NCBI RefSeq assembly: GCF_901875575.1
Contig: NZ_CABFMF010000011.1
Coordinates: 1 to 64,000 of the forward strand
From: an uncultured Streptococcus sp.
GTDB lineage: Bacteria; Bacillota; Bacilli; Lactobacillales; Streptococcaceae
Length of the DNA stretch: 64,000 nt
Direction: 5' to 3'
Shown: piece by piece, positions 41,229 through 50,561 of the stretch
How the letters are laid out: each line of letters starts with the position of its first letter
Position numbering within the stretch: the stretch's first letter is position 1
Position numbers and translations under genes: made by a program
Notes under the pieces: generated by a model
Database searches by the model: none
Told to the model about the DNA's origin: nothing
Seen by the model: only the letters and a program-made list of their open reading frames with translations

Positions 41229-42761
41229 ATGAAGTATAGGAAATTTCAATTATTGATGTCCAAGTATGGCTTTAGTATTTCGATTATGCTACTTGAACTT
41301 TCTGTGGTGTTTGGTCTCTTTCTTTATTTGGGGAAAATAGCTCCTATATTGTGGGTGTTTTTATTGATTTTCATGACAACAGCTACTGTTGTATCCATTG
41401 TTAATCGTTCAATGACACCTGATAGTAAAGTGATGTGGCTGGTGGTTACTTTTGTACCTGTAATAGGTCCCTTGCTGTATCTGATGTTTGGTGAAAGGAG
41501 ACTTTCTAAAAAGGAAATCAAGCAGTTAGATAAGTTGGGTTCTATGCATTATCGAGAGGAAAATAGTAAAGAACTCCGTCAAAACTTGAAGGCAGATGAC
41601 AAGTCGGCTTATGGAGTTATTAAGTCTCTGTTGAGTATGGATATGAATGCCGATGTTTACGATCAAACGGATTCGAAATTTTTTTCTTCTGGCGAAAGTA
41701 TGTGGCTTCATATTTTAGAGGACCTCAAGAAAGCTGAGAAATTTATCTTCTTAGAGTATTATATCGTTGAAGAAGGTTTGATGTGGGACAGTATGTTAGA
41801 CATACTAGAGCAAAAGGCAGCTCAGGGTGTGGAAGTGAAGATGCTATATGATGATATTGGCTGTATGGCTACTTTACCTGTTGATTACACGATCCAACTT
41901 CGTAGTAGAGGGATTGAAGCTCACAAGTTTAACAAGGTAATTCCTCGTCTGACTGTAGCCTATAATAATAGAGATCATAGGAAAATTCTTGTGATAGACG
42001 GTCAAGTGGCCTATACAGGAGGAATTAATCTAGCCGATGAGTATATTAATCATGTAGAACGTTTTGGATACTGGAAAGATAGTGGAATTCGTATAGATGG
42101 TCCTGGGGTTAAAGCTTTAACGCGTCTCTTTTTGATGACTTGGTACATCAATAGAGGAGAAATCAGTGATTTTGATCAATATCATTTGGAAAACCAATCT
42201 CGTTCTGGTCAGGGTCTCTGTATCCCTTATGGTAGTGGGCCGAAACCTATTTTTCGTACCCAGGTAGGGAAAAAGGTATATCAGAGTTTGATTAATCAGG
42301 CTACCGATTCTATTTATATAACCACACCTTACTTGATCATCGACTATGATTTGACGGAAAGCATAAAAAATGCGGCAATGAGGGGCGTTGATGTGCGTAT
42401 TGTGACACCTTTTATTCCTGATAAAAAATTGATTCAGCTAATCACAAGGGGAGCCTATCCAGATTTATTATTGGCAGGAGTTAGAATTTTTGAGTATAGT
42501 CCAGGTTTCATACATAGTAAGCAAATGTTAGTCGATAGTGATTTTGCATCAGTTGGTACGATTAATTTAGATTACCGAAGCTTGCTTCATCACTATGAAA
42601 ATGCAGTTTTGTTGTATAAGACAGAATCAATCGCAGAAATTCAAGAAGATTTTGAGGAGATTTTTTCGATATCACAAGAAATTTTCCTTCAAACAATAAA
42701 AAATAGTTGGTATCAAAAACTGATTAAGGAAGTTGCTCAGTTACTCGCACCTATTCTGTAG
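41229..42761 (+). CDS. cls: Cardiolipin synthase
   Basis: A 510-residue membrane enzyme joining two phosphatidylglycerols into cardiolipin. Two N-terminal membrane helices are followed by two phospholipase-D HKD motifs: HRKILVIDG (about residue 250) and HSKQMLVDSDFASVGTIN (about residue 430). ATG 41229 sits right after GGAGGAGAT; upstream in-frame codons are unsupported. Confidence 0.95.
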   Translation: MKYRKFQLLMSKYGFSISIMLLELSVVFGLFLYLGKIAPILWVFLLIFMTTATVVSIVNRSMTPDSKVMWLVVTFVPVIGPLLYLMFGERRLSKKEIKQLDKLGSMHYREENSKELRQNLKADDKSAYGVIKSLLSMDMNADVYDQTDSKFFSSGESMWLHILEDLKKAEKFIFLEYYIVEEGLMWDSMLDILEQKAAQGVEVKMLYDDIGCMATLPVDYTIQLRSRGIEAHKFNKVIPRLTVAYNNRDHRKILVIDGQVAYTGGINLADEYINHVERFGYWKDSGIRIDGPGVKALTRLFLMTWYINRGEISDFDQYHLENQSRSGQGLCIPYGSGPKPIFRTQVGKKVYQSLINQATDSIYITTPYLIIDYDLTESIKNAAMRGVDVRIVTPFIPDKKLIQLITRGAYPDLLLAGVRIFEYSPGFIHSKQMLVDSDFASVGTINLDYRSLLHHYENAVLLYKTESIAEIQEDFEEIFSISQEIFLQTIKNSWYQKLIKEVAQLLAPIL

Positions 42762-42793
42762 CTTCTTGAATAGGTATTTATATAAGAAATCTA

Positions 42794-42826
42794 GACCTTA
42801 GGACATGACTAAGGTCCTATTTTTTT
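42794..42826 (+). terminator. Terminator after cls
   Basis: GACCTTAG … CTAAGGTC followed by CTATTTTTTT. Confidence 0.85.
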
Positions 42827-42832
42827 GTATTT

Positions 42833-42840
42833 TACGAATA
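42833..42840 (+). promoter_or_regulatory. cin-box (SigX/ComX promoter)
   Basis: TACGAATA, an exact match to the streptococcal late-competence cin-box, preceded by a T-rich tract and located 25 bases before the small gene at 42866. This is the hallmark of SigX-dependent transcription. Confidence 0.85.
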
Positions 42841-42865
42841 GATAAAAAGATAGAGGGGAGGAAGT

Positions 42866-43009
42866 ATGCTAACTAAGGAAGAATTAAATTATATCATTGC
42901 ATTTAAACAGACTCATTTTCACCGATTTCGGGAGATTGAAACTTTTGCTAAACTATGTAAAAAATCATTTAAAGAGCCATCACAGGCTGACAATTCTCGG
43001 TCTTTTTGA
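42866..43009 (+). CDS. ccs4: Small competence-induced protein (Ccs4-like), 47 aa
   Basis: ATG 42866 follows GGGGAGGA. The product (MLTKEELNYIIAFKQTHFHR … EIETFAKLCKKSFKEPSQ …) is soluble and basic, with no membrane segment. It is driven by a perfect cin-box. In pneumococcus a short competence-induced gene named ccs4 lies between cls and nrdD, as I recall, which is the basis for the symbol. Biochemical function unknown. Confidence 0.6.
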   Translation: MLTKEELNYIIAFKQTHFHRFREIETFAKLCKKSFKEPSQADNSRSF

Positions 43010-43045
43010 TATACTAAGACAGATAAATTGAATAGGAGAAATGAT

Positions 43046-44587
43046 ATGGTAGTATATGGGAGAATAGAAAAAGTATCTGAAGCGATAGATGAAAATAAGG
43101 TTGTTAGGGATGTTAAATCTCATTTAGAAAATGAGCAAGAGATGTCTATTCCCTTTTTAGAATTAATCATTGGAAGCATAATGGCTACGATTTTTTCTTC
43201 CGTACTTCCGTTATTACTAGATATGGTAAGTTCTTCTCAGGCTCAAGATTTGTATATAGGTTGGGCTCTTCATAAGGTCGGGGATCTTTATAGTAACTAT
43301 TATGCTAGTCGAGGTTTTCTTTATTACTTATTGCTTTATATCACAAAGGGAAGTGTCCTTTTTGCTTTGGTAGAATGGTTGGCTTTTCTGGGCAGTGGTT
43401 ATTTTCTATATCGGTCAACGAGTCATTTAACAGGGGCAAGCGAACAAGCTAAACAACTATTAATCATATTTTATATTTTAGTTTCTAGTCTTGGTTTTGG
43501 TGGAGGTTATGCTAGTATCTTAGCTATGCCATTCTTGTTTGCTGGTTTTTACTTAATAGCAAACTATCTGTCGCATCCCAACCATGATAAAGGATTTTTA
43601 AGTCTTGGAATCCTATTTGGCATATCTTTCTTCATAGATTCCCTAACAAGTTCCCTATTTATTATAGCCATCACTATAGGTTTAATTATATTTAATATTA
43701 AGAATGGACGATTTTTGAATGGAGTTTATCAATTTTTTGCCTCTGCTCTAGGTTTCTCTCTTGCTTTTTATCCATTAGCCTACCTTGTCCTTATTTCAGG
43801 TGGTCTTGAAAAGGCTTTAAGTAGTATGTTATATCCGATTGATTCCATCCGTATTTTTACGAATTCGCAGTTACTAGACAATACTTTATTTTATGGCCTA
43901 ATAACTTTAGGATTAGGAGGATTTTTACTGATTTTTCTTGGGTTTACCCAGTCCAAAGTAGGTAAGCTACATGCTATTTCTATCCCGGCTTGCTTTGTTT
44001 TCTTGTTATCGCTATTTTTGATTATTTTTTCTCAAGAACCTTTAGAAGCTTCACGTCTGATTGTTTTTCTTCCTTTCTTGGTTCTTCTTTTGATAGCTAC
44101 TATTCAAGTGAAGGATTCAGGGAAAAGAGTAGGTAGCAGAAGGAGAGAAGGGATTCCTTCTTTATGGAAAAAATTCATGAAAGGAAGTCTTTATTTACCG
44201 ATTTTAGTTGTTGCTTATCTCATTAGCTTTCCTTTTGTAAATCGTTTTGTTTTACATGCAGATAGTTATAACGAACAACACCGAGTAGTTGATAGGATAA
44301 GGCAAGAGACTGGGGAAGAAGATCGAATCTATATATGGGGTCAAAATGTTCAGGTTTACAAAGAAAGCCAAAGACTGGCTGGTTCAATTTTCCCTTCGCC
44401 AGTTCTCTATACGACTACTACAGAGAATAAGAATATCCTGATAAATGACCTTAAAGACAATCAACCAAAGATGATTATTGTTAATGACAAGGTATCCCTT
44501 TGGTCTGAAGTTGAAGCTCTTTTGAAGGAAAATTATCAAGTTGAAAAGACAGATTTACCGAATTTCAAAGTTTATAAATTAAAATAA
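43046..44587 (+). CDS. Polytopic membrane protein, GT-C glycosyltransferase-like
   Basis: A 513-residue protein with a soluble N-terminus of about 40 residues, roughly eleven hydrophobic segments and a C-terminal extracellular domain of about 110 residues ending VEKTDLPNFKVYKL. The first external loop (YIGWALHKVGDLYSNYYASR and GFLYY) resembles that of GT-C lipid-sugar-dependent glycosyltransferases, which have catalytic acids there. This assignment is tentative. ATG 43046 follows AGGAGA at six bases. It lies 36 bases after the competence gene and could be read from the same SigX promoter. Confidence 0.6.
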   Translation: MVVYGRIEKVSEAIDENKVVRDVKSHLENEQEMSIPFLELIIGSIMATIFSSVLPLLLDMVSSSQAQDLYIGWALHKVGDLYSNYYASRGFLYYLLLYITKGSVLFALVEWLAFLGSGYFLYRSTSHLTGASEQAKQLLIIFYILVSSLGFGGGYASILAMPFLFAGFYLIANYLSHPNHDKGFLSLGILFGISFFIDSLTSSLFIIAITIGLIIFNIKNGRFLNGVYQFFASALGFSLAFYPLAYLVLISGGLEKALSSMLYPIDSIRIFTNSQLLDNTLFYGLITLGLGGFLLIFLGFTQSKVGKLHAISIPACFVFLLSLFLIIFSQEPLEASRLIVFLPFLVLLLIATIQVKDSGKRVGSRRREGIPSLWKKFMKGSLYLPILVVAYLISFPFVNRFVLHADSYNEQHRVVDRIRQETGEEDRIYIWGQNVQVYKESQRLAGSIFPSPVLYTTTTENKNILINDLKDNQPKMIIVNDKVSLWSEVEALLKENYQVEKTDLPNFKVYKLK

Positions 44588-44655
44588 AAAAATCAATATC
44601 TTGTGTAATTTTAAAAATTTTACGATTTTTAACACAAGATATTGATTTTTCTTTT
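44588..44655 (+). terminator. Long inverted repeat / terminator before nrdD
   Basis: AAAAATCAATATCTTGTGT (44588-44606) pairs perfectly with ACACAAGATATTGATTTTT (44632-44650), followed by CTTTTT. The 19-bp stem ends the upstream gene and sits 52 bases before nrdD. Confidence 0.8.
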
Positions 44656-44706
44656 TAGAGTGGTATAATACTTTCTAGAAAGAACAATTTAGAAAAGAGA
44701 ATGTAT

Positions 44707-46914
44707 ATGATTGCATTTGAAGAAAAAATTACCCCCTTGCCAACCCTATTTGTTGAAAAGCGTGATGGTAGACGAGTTGTGTTTGATGTTGATAAGATTG
44801 ACAAGGCTCTCCACAAGGCGGCCAACAAGGTCATGGATGTGACGCCCTTGGTTGAAAAGCGCCTAAATGCTCTATTAGAGCGAATTATTACAGAAATTCA
44901 TAACCGTTTCCCTCAAGGTGTGAAGATTTATGAGATTCAAAATGTCGTAGAACATGAACTACTTGAAGCCAAAGAATATGCTTTGGCTGAAGAGTACATC
45001 ACGTATCGGACTCAAAGGGATTTTGAGCGTTCAAAAGCAACAGATATTAATTTTAGTATCCACAAACTTCTAAATAAAGACCAGTCAGTTGTTAATGAAA
45101 ATGCAAATAAAGATAGCGATGTTTTTAATACTCAACGTGATTTGACAGCAGGAATTGTTGGGAAATCAATCGGGTTGCAAATGCTTCCTCAGCACGTGGC
45201 CAATGCTCATCAAAAAGGGGAAATCCACTATCACGACTTGGATTACAGCCCTTATACACCTATGACCAACTGTTGTTTGATTGATTTTAAGGGTATGTTG
45301 GAAAATGGTTTTAAGATTGGGAATGCTGAGGTGGAGTGCCCTAAGTCTATCCAGACTGCGACAGCGCAAATTTCGCAAATCATCGCTAACGTTGCATCTA
45401 GTCAGTACGGAGGATGTTCAGCTAATAGGATTGATGAAGTTTTAGCCCCTTACGCAGAGAAGAATTACCAAAAACATCTTAAAGATGCTGAAGAGTGGGT
45501 CTTGCCGGAAAAACGAGAAGATTTTGCTTGGAAAAAAACACAAAAAGACATCTATGATGCCATGCAATCTCTTGAGTATGAAATCAATACTTTATTTACT
45601 TCAAATGGGCAAACACCTTTTACTTCGTTAGGTTTTGGTTTAGGAACAAATCGTTTTGAACGGGAAATTCAAAAGGCTATCTTGACCATTCGTATCAGGG
45701 GTCTTGGTTCAGAACATCGCACAGCTATCTTCCCTAAACTAATTTTTACTCTTAAAAGAGGGCTCAATTTAGAGGAAGGTTCGCCTAACTACGATATTAA
45801 AGAGCTGGCTCTTGAGTGTGCAACCAAGCGGATGTATCCAGATGTCTTATCTTATGATAAAATTATCGAGTTAACGGGCTCCTTCAAGATTCCTATGGGC
45901 TGTCGTTCATTTCTTCAAGGGTGGAAAGATGAAAATGGCATCGAGGTCAATTCAGGAAGGATGAACCTAGGCGTTGTGACGGTCAATTTGCCTCGGATCG
46001 CCCTCGAGTCAGAAGGGGATATGAACAAGTTCTGGGAAATCTTCAACGAGCGCATGAATATCGCAGAGGATGCTCTTGTTTACCGTGTTGAGCGTACCAA
46101 GGAAGCTACACCAGCCAATGCACCAATACTCTACCAATACGGTGCTTTCGGACGACGTCTTGGTAAAGAAGAGAGTGTTAATGAGCTTTTCAAAAATCGC
46201 CGTGCAACGATTTCACTAGGCTATATCGGACTCTATGAAGTAGCAACTGTTTTCTTTGGTAACAGCTGGGAGAGTAATCCAGAAGCAAAGGAATTCACGC
46301 TAGACATCATTCGTGACATGAAACGCCGTGTGGAAGAATGGTCGGATCAATACGGCTACCATTTCTCTATCTATTCAACACCTTCTGAAAGTCTTACAGA
46401 TCGCTTCTGTCGTCTAGATACAGAGAAGTTCGGTTCTATTCCTGATATTACAGATAAGGAATACTACACTAACTCTTTCCATTACGATGTTCGTAAAAAT
46501 CCAACACCGTTTGAAAAATTGGACTTTGAGAAAGTCTATCCAGAAGCAGGTGCGTCAGGTGGTTTCATCCATTACTGTGAGTATCCAGTCCTTCAGCAAA
46601 ATCCAAAGGCCTTGGAAGCTGTCTGGGATTACGCTTATGACCGTGTAGGCTATCTAGGGACTAATACTCCAATTGACCGTTGCTACAAGTGTGACTTTGA
46701 AGGGGATTTTGAACCGACTGAGAGAGGATTTGCTTGTCCAAACTGTGGCAATAGTGACCCTAAAACAGTAGATGTTGTGAAACGGACTTGTGGCTACTTA
46801 GGGAATCCTCAAGCTCGCCCCATGGTAAACGGTCGTCACAAGGAAATCGCTGCGCGTGTCAAACATATGAATGGCTCAACTATCAAAGTAACGGGCCAAA
46901 AAATAATGAATTAG
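44707..46914 (+). CDS. nrdD: Anaerobic ribonucleoside-triphosphate reductase
   Basis: A 735-residue class III ribonucleotide reductase making dNTPs without oxygen through a glycyl radical. N-terminal ATP-cone (VEKRDGRRVVFDVDKIDKAL), catalytic core with the thiyl-site region (MTNCCLIDFKGML), the zinc site (CYKCDFEGDF … CPNCGN) and the glycyl-radical motif RTCGYLGNP near the end. ATG 44707 is preferred over 44701 by spacing to AAAGAGA. It forms a unit with a small protein, a GNAT enzyme and the activase NrdG. Confidence 0.96.
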   Translation: MIAFEEKITPLPTLFVEKRDGRRVVFDVDKIDKALHKAANKVMDVTPLVEKRLNALLERIITEIHNRFPQGVKIYEIQNVVEHELLEAKEYALAEEYITYRTQRDFERSKATDINFSIHKLLNKDQSVVNENANKDSDVFNTQRDLTAGIVGKSIGLQMLPQHVANAHQKGEIHYHDLDYSPYTPMTNCCLIDFKGMLENGFKIGNAEVECPKSIQTATAQISQIIANVASSQYGGCSANRIDEVLAPYAEKNYQKHLKDAEEWVLPEKREDFAWKKTQKDIYDAMQSLEYEINTLFTSNGQTPFTSLGFGLGTNRFEREIQKAILTIRIRGLGSEHRTAIFPKLIFTLKRGLNLEEGSPNYDIKELALECATKRMYPDVLSYDKIIELTGSFKIPMGCRSFLQGWKDENGIEVNSGRMNLGVVTVNLPRIALESEGDMNKFWEIFNERMNIAEDALVYRVERTKEATPANAPILYQYGAFGRRLGKEESVNELFKNRRATISLGYIGLYEVATVFFGNSWESNPEAKEFTLDIIRDMKRRVEEWSDQYGYHFSIYSTPSESLTDRFCRLDTEKFGSIPDITDKEYYTNSFHYDVRKNPTPFEKLDFEKVYPEAGASGGFIHYCEYPVLQQNPKALEAVWDYAYDRVGYLGTNTPIDRCYKCDFEGDFEPTERGFACPNCGNSDPKTVDVVKRTCGYLGNPQARPMVNGRHKEIAARVKHMNGSTIKVTGQKIMN

Positions 46915-46925
46915 AAAGACAAGGT

Positions 46926-47066
46926 ATGGGAAAATATCAATTAGACGATAAAGGACGTGCTCAAGTGACTCGTTATCATGAAAAGCATTCGAAAGGTGGA
47001 GTGAGCAAAAAAGAACGCTTGCTCAACCTCAGAGAACAATTTTTAAATAAGAATAAGAAAAAGTGA
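46926..47066 (+). CDS. Small basic protein between nrdD and nrdG, 46 aa
   Basis: A highly charged protein (MGKYQLDDKGRAQVTRYHEK … KKERLLNLREQFLNKNKKK) without membrane segments. It starts 12 bases after nrdD with a weak AAGGT ribosome-binding site. A similar small gene occupies this place in pneumococcus. Function unknown; its constant position suggests a link to anaerobic nucleotide reduction. Confidence 0.65.
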   Translation: MGKYQLDDKGRAQVTRYHEKHSKGGVSKKERLLNLREQFLNKNKKK

Positions 47067-47103
47067 GGGATTTCTCTCGCTTTTCTCTTAGTGGGAGGTG
47101 AAA

Positions 47104-47610
47104 ATGGAACTACGCAGACCAAGATTAGCAGATAAAGCAACAGTTTTAGAGATGATGGCAGAGTTTGAAAAGAACCAATCAGCCCATGATGGAGGATTTT
47201 GGGATACAGAGAACTTTGTATATGAAGAATGGTTGGAAACAAATATGCAAAAAGAGATGGGAATAAATTTGCCTGAAAATCGTGTTCCTTCTATTCAATT
47301 TGTATCATTTGATGATGTAGGTCATGCTCTAGGTTTTTTGAATCTGCGATTGAGACTGAATGAGGGTTTACTGAATGATGCTGGTCATATTGGCTACTGC
47401 ATTCGTCCGTCAGAAAGAGGCAAAGGTTATGCGAAAGAAACTCTCCGTCAGGGCTTGCAAGTTGCTAAGGAAAAGAACATCAAAAAGGCTCTTGTGACCT
47501 GTAGCGTGAATAATCCTGCTAGTAGAATAGTCATTCTAGCAAATGGAGGTCTCATTGAGGATGTTCGTGATGGAGTCGAGCGTTATTGGATAGGGGTGGC
47601 GAATGAATAA
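47104..47610 (+). CDS. GNAT-family N-acetyltransferase
   Basis: A 168-residue acetyltransferase (ELRRPRLADKATVLEMMAEF start; CoA loop IRPSERGKGYAKETLRQGL at about residues 101-119; CSVNNPASRIVILANGG). The substrate is unknown. ATG 47104 is six bases after GGGAGGT; a GTG at 47098 is a poorer choice. Overlaps nrdG by eight bases, so it is part of the nrd unit. Confidence 0.88.
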   Translation: MELRRPRLADKATVLEMMAEFEKNQSAHDGGFWDTENFVYEEWLETNMQKEMGINLPENRVPSIQFVSFDDVGHALGFLNLRLRLNEGLLNDAGHIGYCIRPSERGKGYAKETLRQGLQVAKEKNIKKALVTCSVNNPASRIVILANGGLIEDVRDGVERYWIGVANE

Positions 47611-48193
47611 TCCAAAACCAGGCGAGTGGAAGAGTGAGGAGCTCAGCAAAGGACGTATCATCGACTACAAGGCCTTTAACTTTGTAGATGGAGAAGGTGT
47701 GCGAAACTCCCTCTATGTAGCAGGTTGCATGTTTCACTGCGAGGGATGTTATAATGTTGCGACTTGGTCTTTCAATGCTGGAATTCCCTATACAGCAGAA
47801 TTAGAAGAACAGATTATGGCAGACCTTGCCCAACCCTATGTTCAAGGGTTGACCTTACTGGGAGGGGAGCCTTTTCTCAATACTGGGATTCTTTTGCCAC
47901 TCGTTAAGCGCATTCGGAAGGAATTGCCAGACAAGGACATCTGGTCTTGGACCGGCTATACATGGGAAGAAATGATGCTAGAGACCCAAGACAAACTTGA
48001 ACTCTTATCACTGATTGACATTCTGGTCGATGGGCGATACGATCGTAACAAGCGAAATCTCATGCTCCAATTTCGAGGTTCGTCCAACCAACGAATTATC
48101 GATGTGCAAAAATCCCTCAAAAGTGGGCAAGTGGTGATTTGGGAGAAGCTCAATGACGGAAAAGAAAGTTATGAACAGGTGAAGAGAGAGTAA
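47603..48193 (+). CDS. nrdG: Anaerobic ribonucleotide reductase-activating protein NrdG
   Basis: A 196-residue radical-SAM activase that generates the glycyl radical on NrdD. The Fe-S motif is GCMFHCEGC (CxxxCxxC, Cys42/46/49), preceded by FVDGEGVRNSLYVA and followed by the SAM-site LTLLGGEPFLN. Translation is coupled to the GNAT gene. Confidence 0.95.
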   Translation: MNNPKPGEWKSEELSKGRIIDYKAFNFVDGEGVRNSLYVAGCMFHCEGCYNVATWSFNAGIPYTAELEEQIMADLAQPYVQGLTLLGGEPFLNTGILLPLVKRIRKELPDKDIWSWTGYTWEEMMLETQDKLELLSLIDILVDGRYDRNKRNLMLQFRGSSNQRIIDVQKSLKSGQVVIWEKLNDGKESYEQVKRE

Positions 48194-48283
48194 CTTTCTT
48201 CTATAATAACACTTAAAATAAATGACCTATCAAAAAAGAAAACATTTTCATGTTAAAAAATTTAAAAAACAGCAACAAATCCC

Positions 48284-48312
48284 TTGCAATCGCAGGGGCT
48301 TTGTGTTATTCT
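48284..48312 (+). promoter_or_regulatory. Promoter of the S10 ribosomal operon
   Basis: TTGCAA (48284-48289), 17-base spacer, TATTCT (48307-48312) with extended TG at 48304-48305. No other promoter of this quality lies before rpsJ. Confidence 0.7.
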
Positions 48313-48319
48313 ATTATGG

Positions 48320-48432
48320 TGCTGTAAATTACAGCCTTAGCTTTGATGCAAGAGGTTGCGACACGCTCGGTTGCATTGCCACGCAACACCGCGTCGGTTT
48401 TCTTGTGGAGCTAGCCTATTATCTTAAATAGA
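48320..48432 (+). other. S10 operon 5' leader, structured
   Basis: About 130 untranslated bases precede rpsJ. GC-rich self-complementary runs (GCGACACGC … GCGTCGG; GGTTGCATTGCC … GCAAC) suggest a folded leader like those used for ribosomal-protein feedback. An open frame crossing it has no ribosome-binding site and is not considered coding. No named leader family can be assigned by eye. Confidence 0.4.
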
Positions 48433-48448
48433 CGAAAAGGAGAAAAAG

Positions 48449-48757
48449 ATGGCAAACAAAAAAATCCGTATCCGTTTGAAAGCTTACGAACACCGTACGC
48501 TTGACACAGCGGCTGCAAAAATCGTAGAATCAGCTACTCGTACAGGTGCAGAAGTTGCAGGGCCAATCCCACTTCCAACTGAACGTAGTCTCTACACAAT
48601 TATTCGTGCGACTCACAAATATAAAGATTCTCGCGAACAATTTGAAATGCGTACACACAAACGCTTGATTGATATCATCAACCCAACTCAAAAAACAGTT
48701 GATGCTTTGATGAAATTGGATCTTCCAAGTGGTGTAAACGTAGAAATCAAACTTTAA
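48449..48757 (+). CDS. rpsJ: 30S ribosomal protein S10
   Basis: 102 residues, full family length (KIRIRLKAYEHRTLDTAAAK). First gene of the S10 operon; also the anchor for NusB in antitermination. AAAGGAGAAAA precedes ATG 48449. The next gene is unusually far away (216 bases) because of repeat element A. Confidence 0.98.
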   Translation: MANKKIRIRLKAYEHRTLDTAAAKIVESATRTGAEVAGPIPLPTERSLYTIIRATHKYKDSREQFEMRTHKRLIDIINPTQKTVDALMKLDLPSGVNVEIKL

Positions 48758-48799
48758 TCTAAAATATAAAAGAGCAGAGGCTGGTGTTTCAATCTAATT

Positions 48800-48902
48800 G
48801 AACACGGGCTAAACTCGGTGTGAAAAAGATAAACTTCCTAGTGTCTGCCAGACACTGCGTCAGTTTCCTATTTTCACTTTGAGTTTGACGCCCTTTGTAT
48901 CT
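48800..48902 (+). repeat. Structured repeat, copy A (rpsJ-rplC gap)
   Basis: A ~103-bp element starting GAACACGGGCT and ending GCCCTTTGTATC. Helices: GGGC/GCCC, AAACTC/GAGTTT, GTGAAAA/TTTTCAC and apical AGTGTCT-GCC-AGACACT. It is related to copy B (inverted, 55272-55385) and copy C (55394-55498). Size, imperfect terminal inverted repeats and dispersal resemble pneumococcal RUP-type miniature elements, but I cannot confirm the family by eye. Confidence 0.75.
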
Positions 48903-48973
48903 TAGACTTGAGCATAAAAAACGCTCGTTAAAAACTTTTTGAATAAAAAATATAGAAAAGGAACTATTTTCTC

Positions 48974-49600
48974 ATGACAAAAGGAATCTTAGGGAAAAAA
49001 GTGGGAATGACTCAAATCTTCACTGAAGCTGGCGAATTGATCCCTGTAACAGTTATTGAAGCGACTCCAAACGTTGTTCTTCAAGTTAAAACTGTTGAAA
49101 CAGACGGATACAACGCTATCCAAGTTGGTTTCGATGACAAGCGCGAAGTATTGAGCAACAAACCTGCTAAAGGACATGTAGCAAAAGCTAACACGGCTCC
49201 TAAGCGCTTCATTCGTGAATTCAAAAACGTTGAAGGCTTGGAAGTTGGTGCTGAAATCACAGTTGAAACATTCGCAGCTGGAGACGTTGTTGACGTAACT
49301 GGTACTTCTAAAGGTAAAGGTTTCCAAGGTGTTATCAAACGCCACGGACAATCACGTGGACCAATGGCTCACGGTTCTCGTTACCACCGTCGTCCAGGTT
49401 CTATGGGACCTGTTGCACCTAACCGCGTATTCAAAGGTAAAAACCTTGCAGGACGTATGGGTGGCGACCGCGTAACAATTCAAAACCTTGAAATTGTACA
49501 AGTTGTTCCAGAAAAGAACGTTATCCTTATCAAAGGTAACGTACCAGGTGCTAAGAAATCTCTTATCACTATCAAATCAGCAGTTAAAGCTGGTAAATAA
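48974..49600 (+). CDS. rplC: 50S ribosomal protein L3
   Basis: 208 residues, complete (GILGKKVGMTQIFTEAGELI; GHGSR-type region with GPMAHGSRYHRRPGSMG and RMGGDRVT). Binds near the peptidyl-transferase centre and initiates 50S assembly. AAAGGAACT is its ribosome-binding site, just after repeat element A. Confidence 0.98.
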   Translation: MTKGILGKKVGMTQIFTEAGELIPVTVIEATPNVVLQVKTVETDGYNAIQVGFDDKREVLSNKPAKGHVAKANTAPKRFIREFKNVEGLEVGAEITVETFAAGDVVDVTGTSKGKGFQGVIKRHGQSRGPMAHGSRYHRRPGSMGPVAPNRVFKGKNLAGRMGGDRVTIQNLEIVQVVPEKNVILIKGNVPGAKKSLITIKSAVKAGK

Positions 49601-49624
49601 TAAAGAAAGGGGAAATCAGTCACA

Positions 49625-50248
49625 ATGGCAAACGTAACATTATTTGACCAAACTGGTAAAGAAGCTGGCCAAGTTGTTCTTAACGATGCAGTATTTGGCA
49701 TTGAGCCAAATGAATCAGTTGTGTTTGATGTGATCATCAGCCAACGCGCAAGCCTTCGTCAAGGAACACACGCTGTTAAAAACCGCTCTGCAGTATCAGG
49801 TGGTGGACGCAAACCATGGCGTCAAAAAGGAACTGGACGTGCTCGTCAAGGTTCTATCCGCTCACCACAATGGCGTGGTGGTGGTGTTGTCTTCGGACCA
49901 ACTCCACGTTCATACGGCTACAAACTTCCACAAAAAGTTCGTCGCCTAGCTCTTAAATCAGTTTACTCTGAAAAAGTTGCTGAAAACAAATTCGTAGCTG
50001 TAGACGCTCTTTCATTTACAGCTCCAAAAACTGCTGAATTTGCAAAAGTTCTTGCAGCATTGAGCATCGATTCTAAAGTTCTTGTTATTCTTGAAGAAGG
50101 AAATGAATTCGCAGCTCTTTCAGCTCGTAACCTTCCAAACGTGAAAGTTGCAACTGCTACAACTGCAAGTGTTCTTGACATCGCAAATAGCGACAAACTT
50201 CTTGTCACACAAGCAGCTATCTCTAAAATCGAGGAGGTTCTTGCATAA
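49625..50248 (+). CDS. rplD: 50S ribosomal protein L4
   Basis: 207 residues, complete ([38 protein letters not shown]), with the extended loop that lines the exit tunnel. In E. coli L4 represses its own operon. The last base of its TAA is the first base of the rplW ATG. Confidence 0.98.
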
Positions 50249-50544
50249 TGAATTTGTATGATGTTATCAAAAAACCTGTCATCACTGAAAGCTCAATGGC
50301 TCAACTTGAAGCAGGCAAATATGTATTTGAAGTTGACACTCGTGCACACAAACTTTTGATCAAGCAAGCTGTTGAAGCTGCTTTCGAAGGTGTTAAAGTT
50401 GCCAATGTTAACACAATCAACGTGAAACCAAAAGCTAAACGTGTTGGACGTTACACTGGTTTTACTAACAAAACTAAAAAAGCTATCATCACACTTACAG
50501 CTGATTCTAAAGCAATCGAGTTGTTTGCTGCTGAAGCTGAATAA
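50248..50544 (+). CDS. rplW: 50S ribosomal protein L23
   Basis: 98 residues, complete ([40 protein letters not shown]). Sits at the tunnel exit and docks trigger factor and SRP. One-base overlap with rplD. Confidence 0.98.
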
Positions 50545-50561
50545 TCTAAGGAGGAAATATC

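Noticed and set aside
48222..48431. 69-codon frame upstream of rpsJ
   Set aside because: It overlaps the promoter and structured leader, lacks a ribosome-binding site and has no protein-like features.
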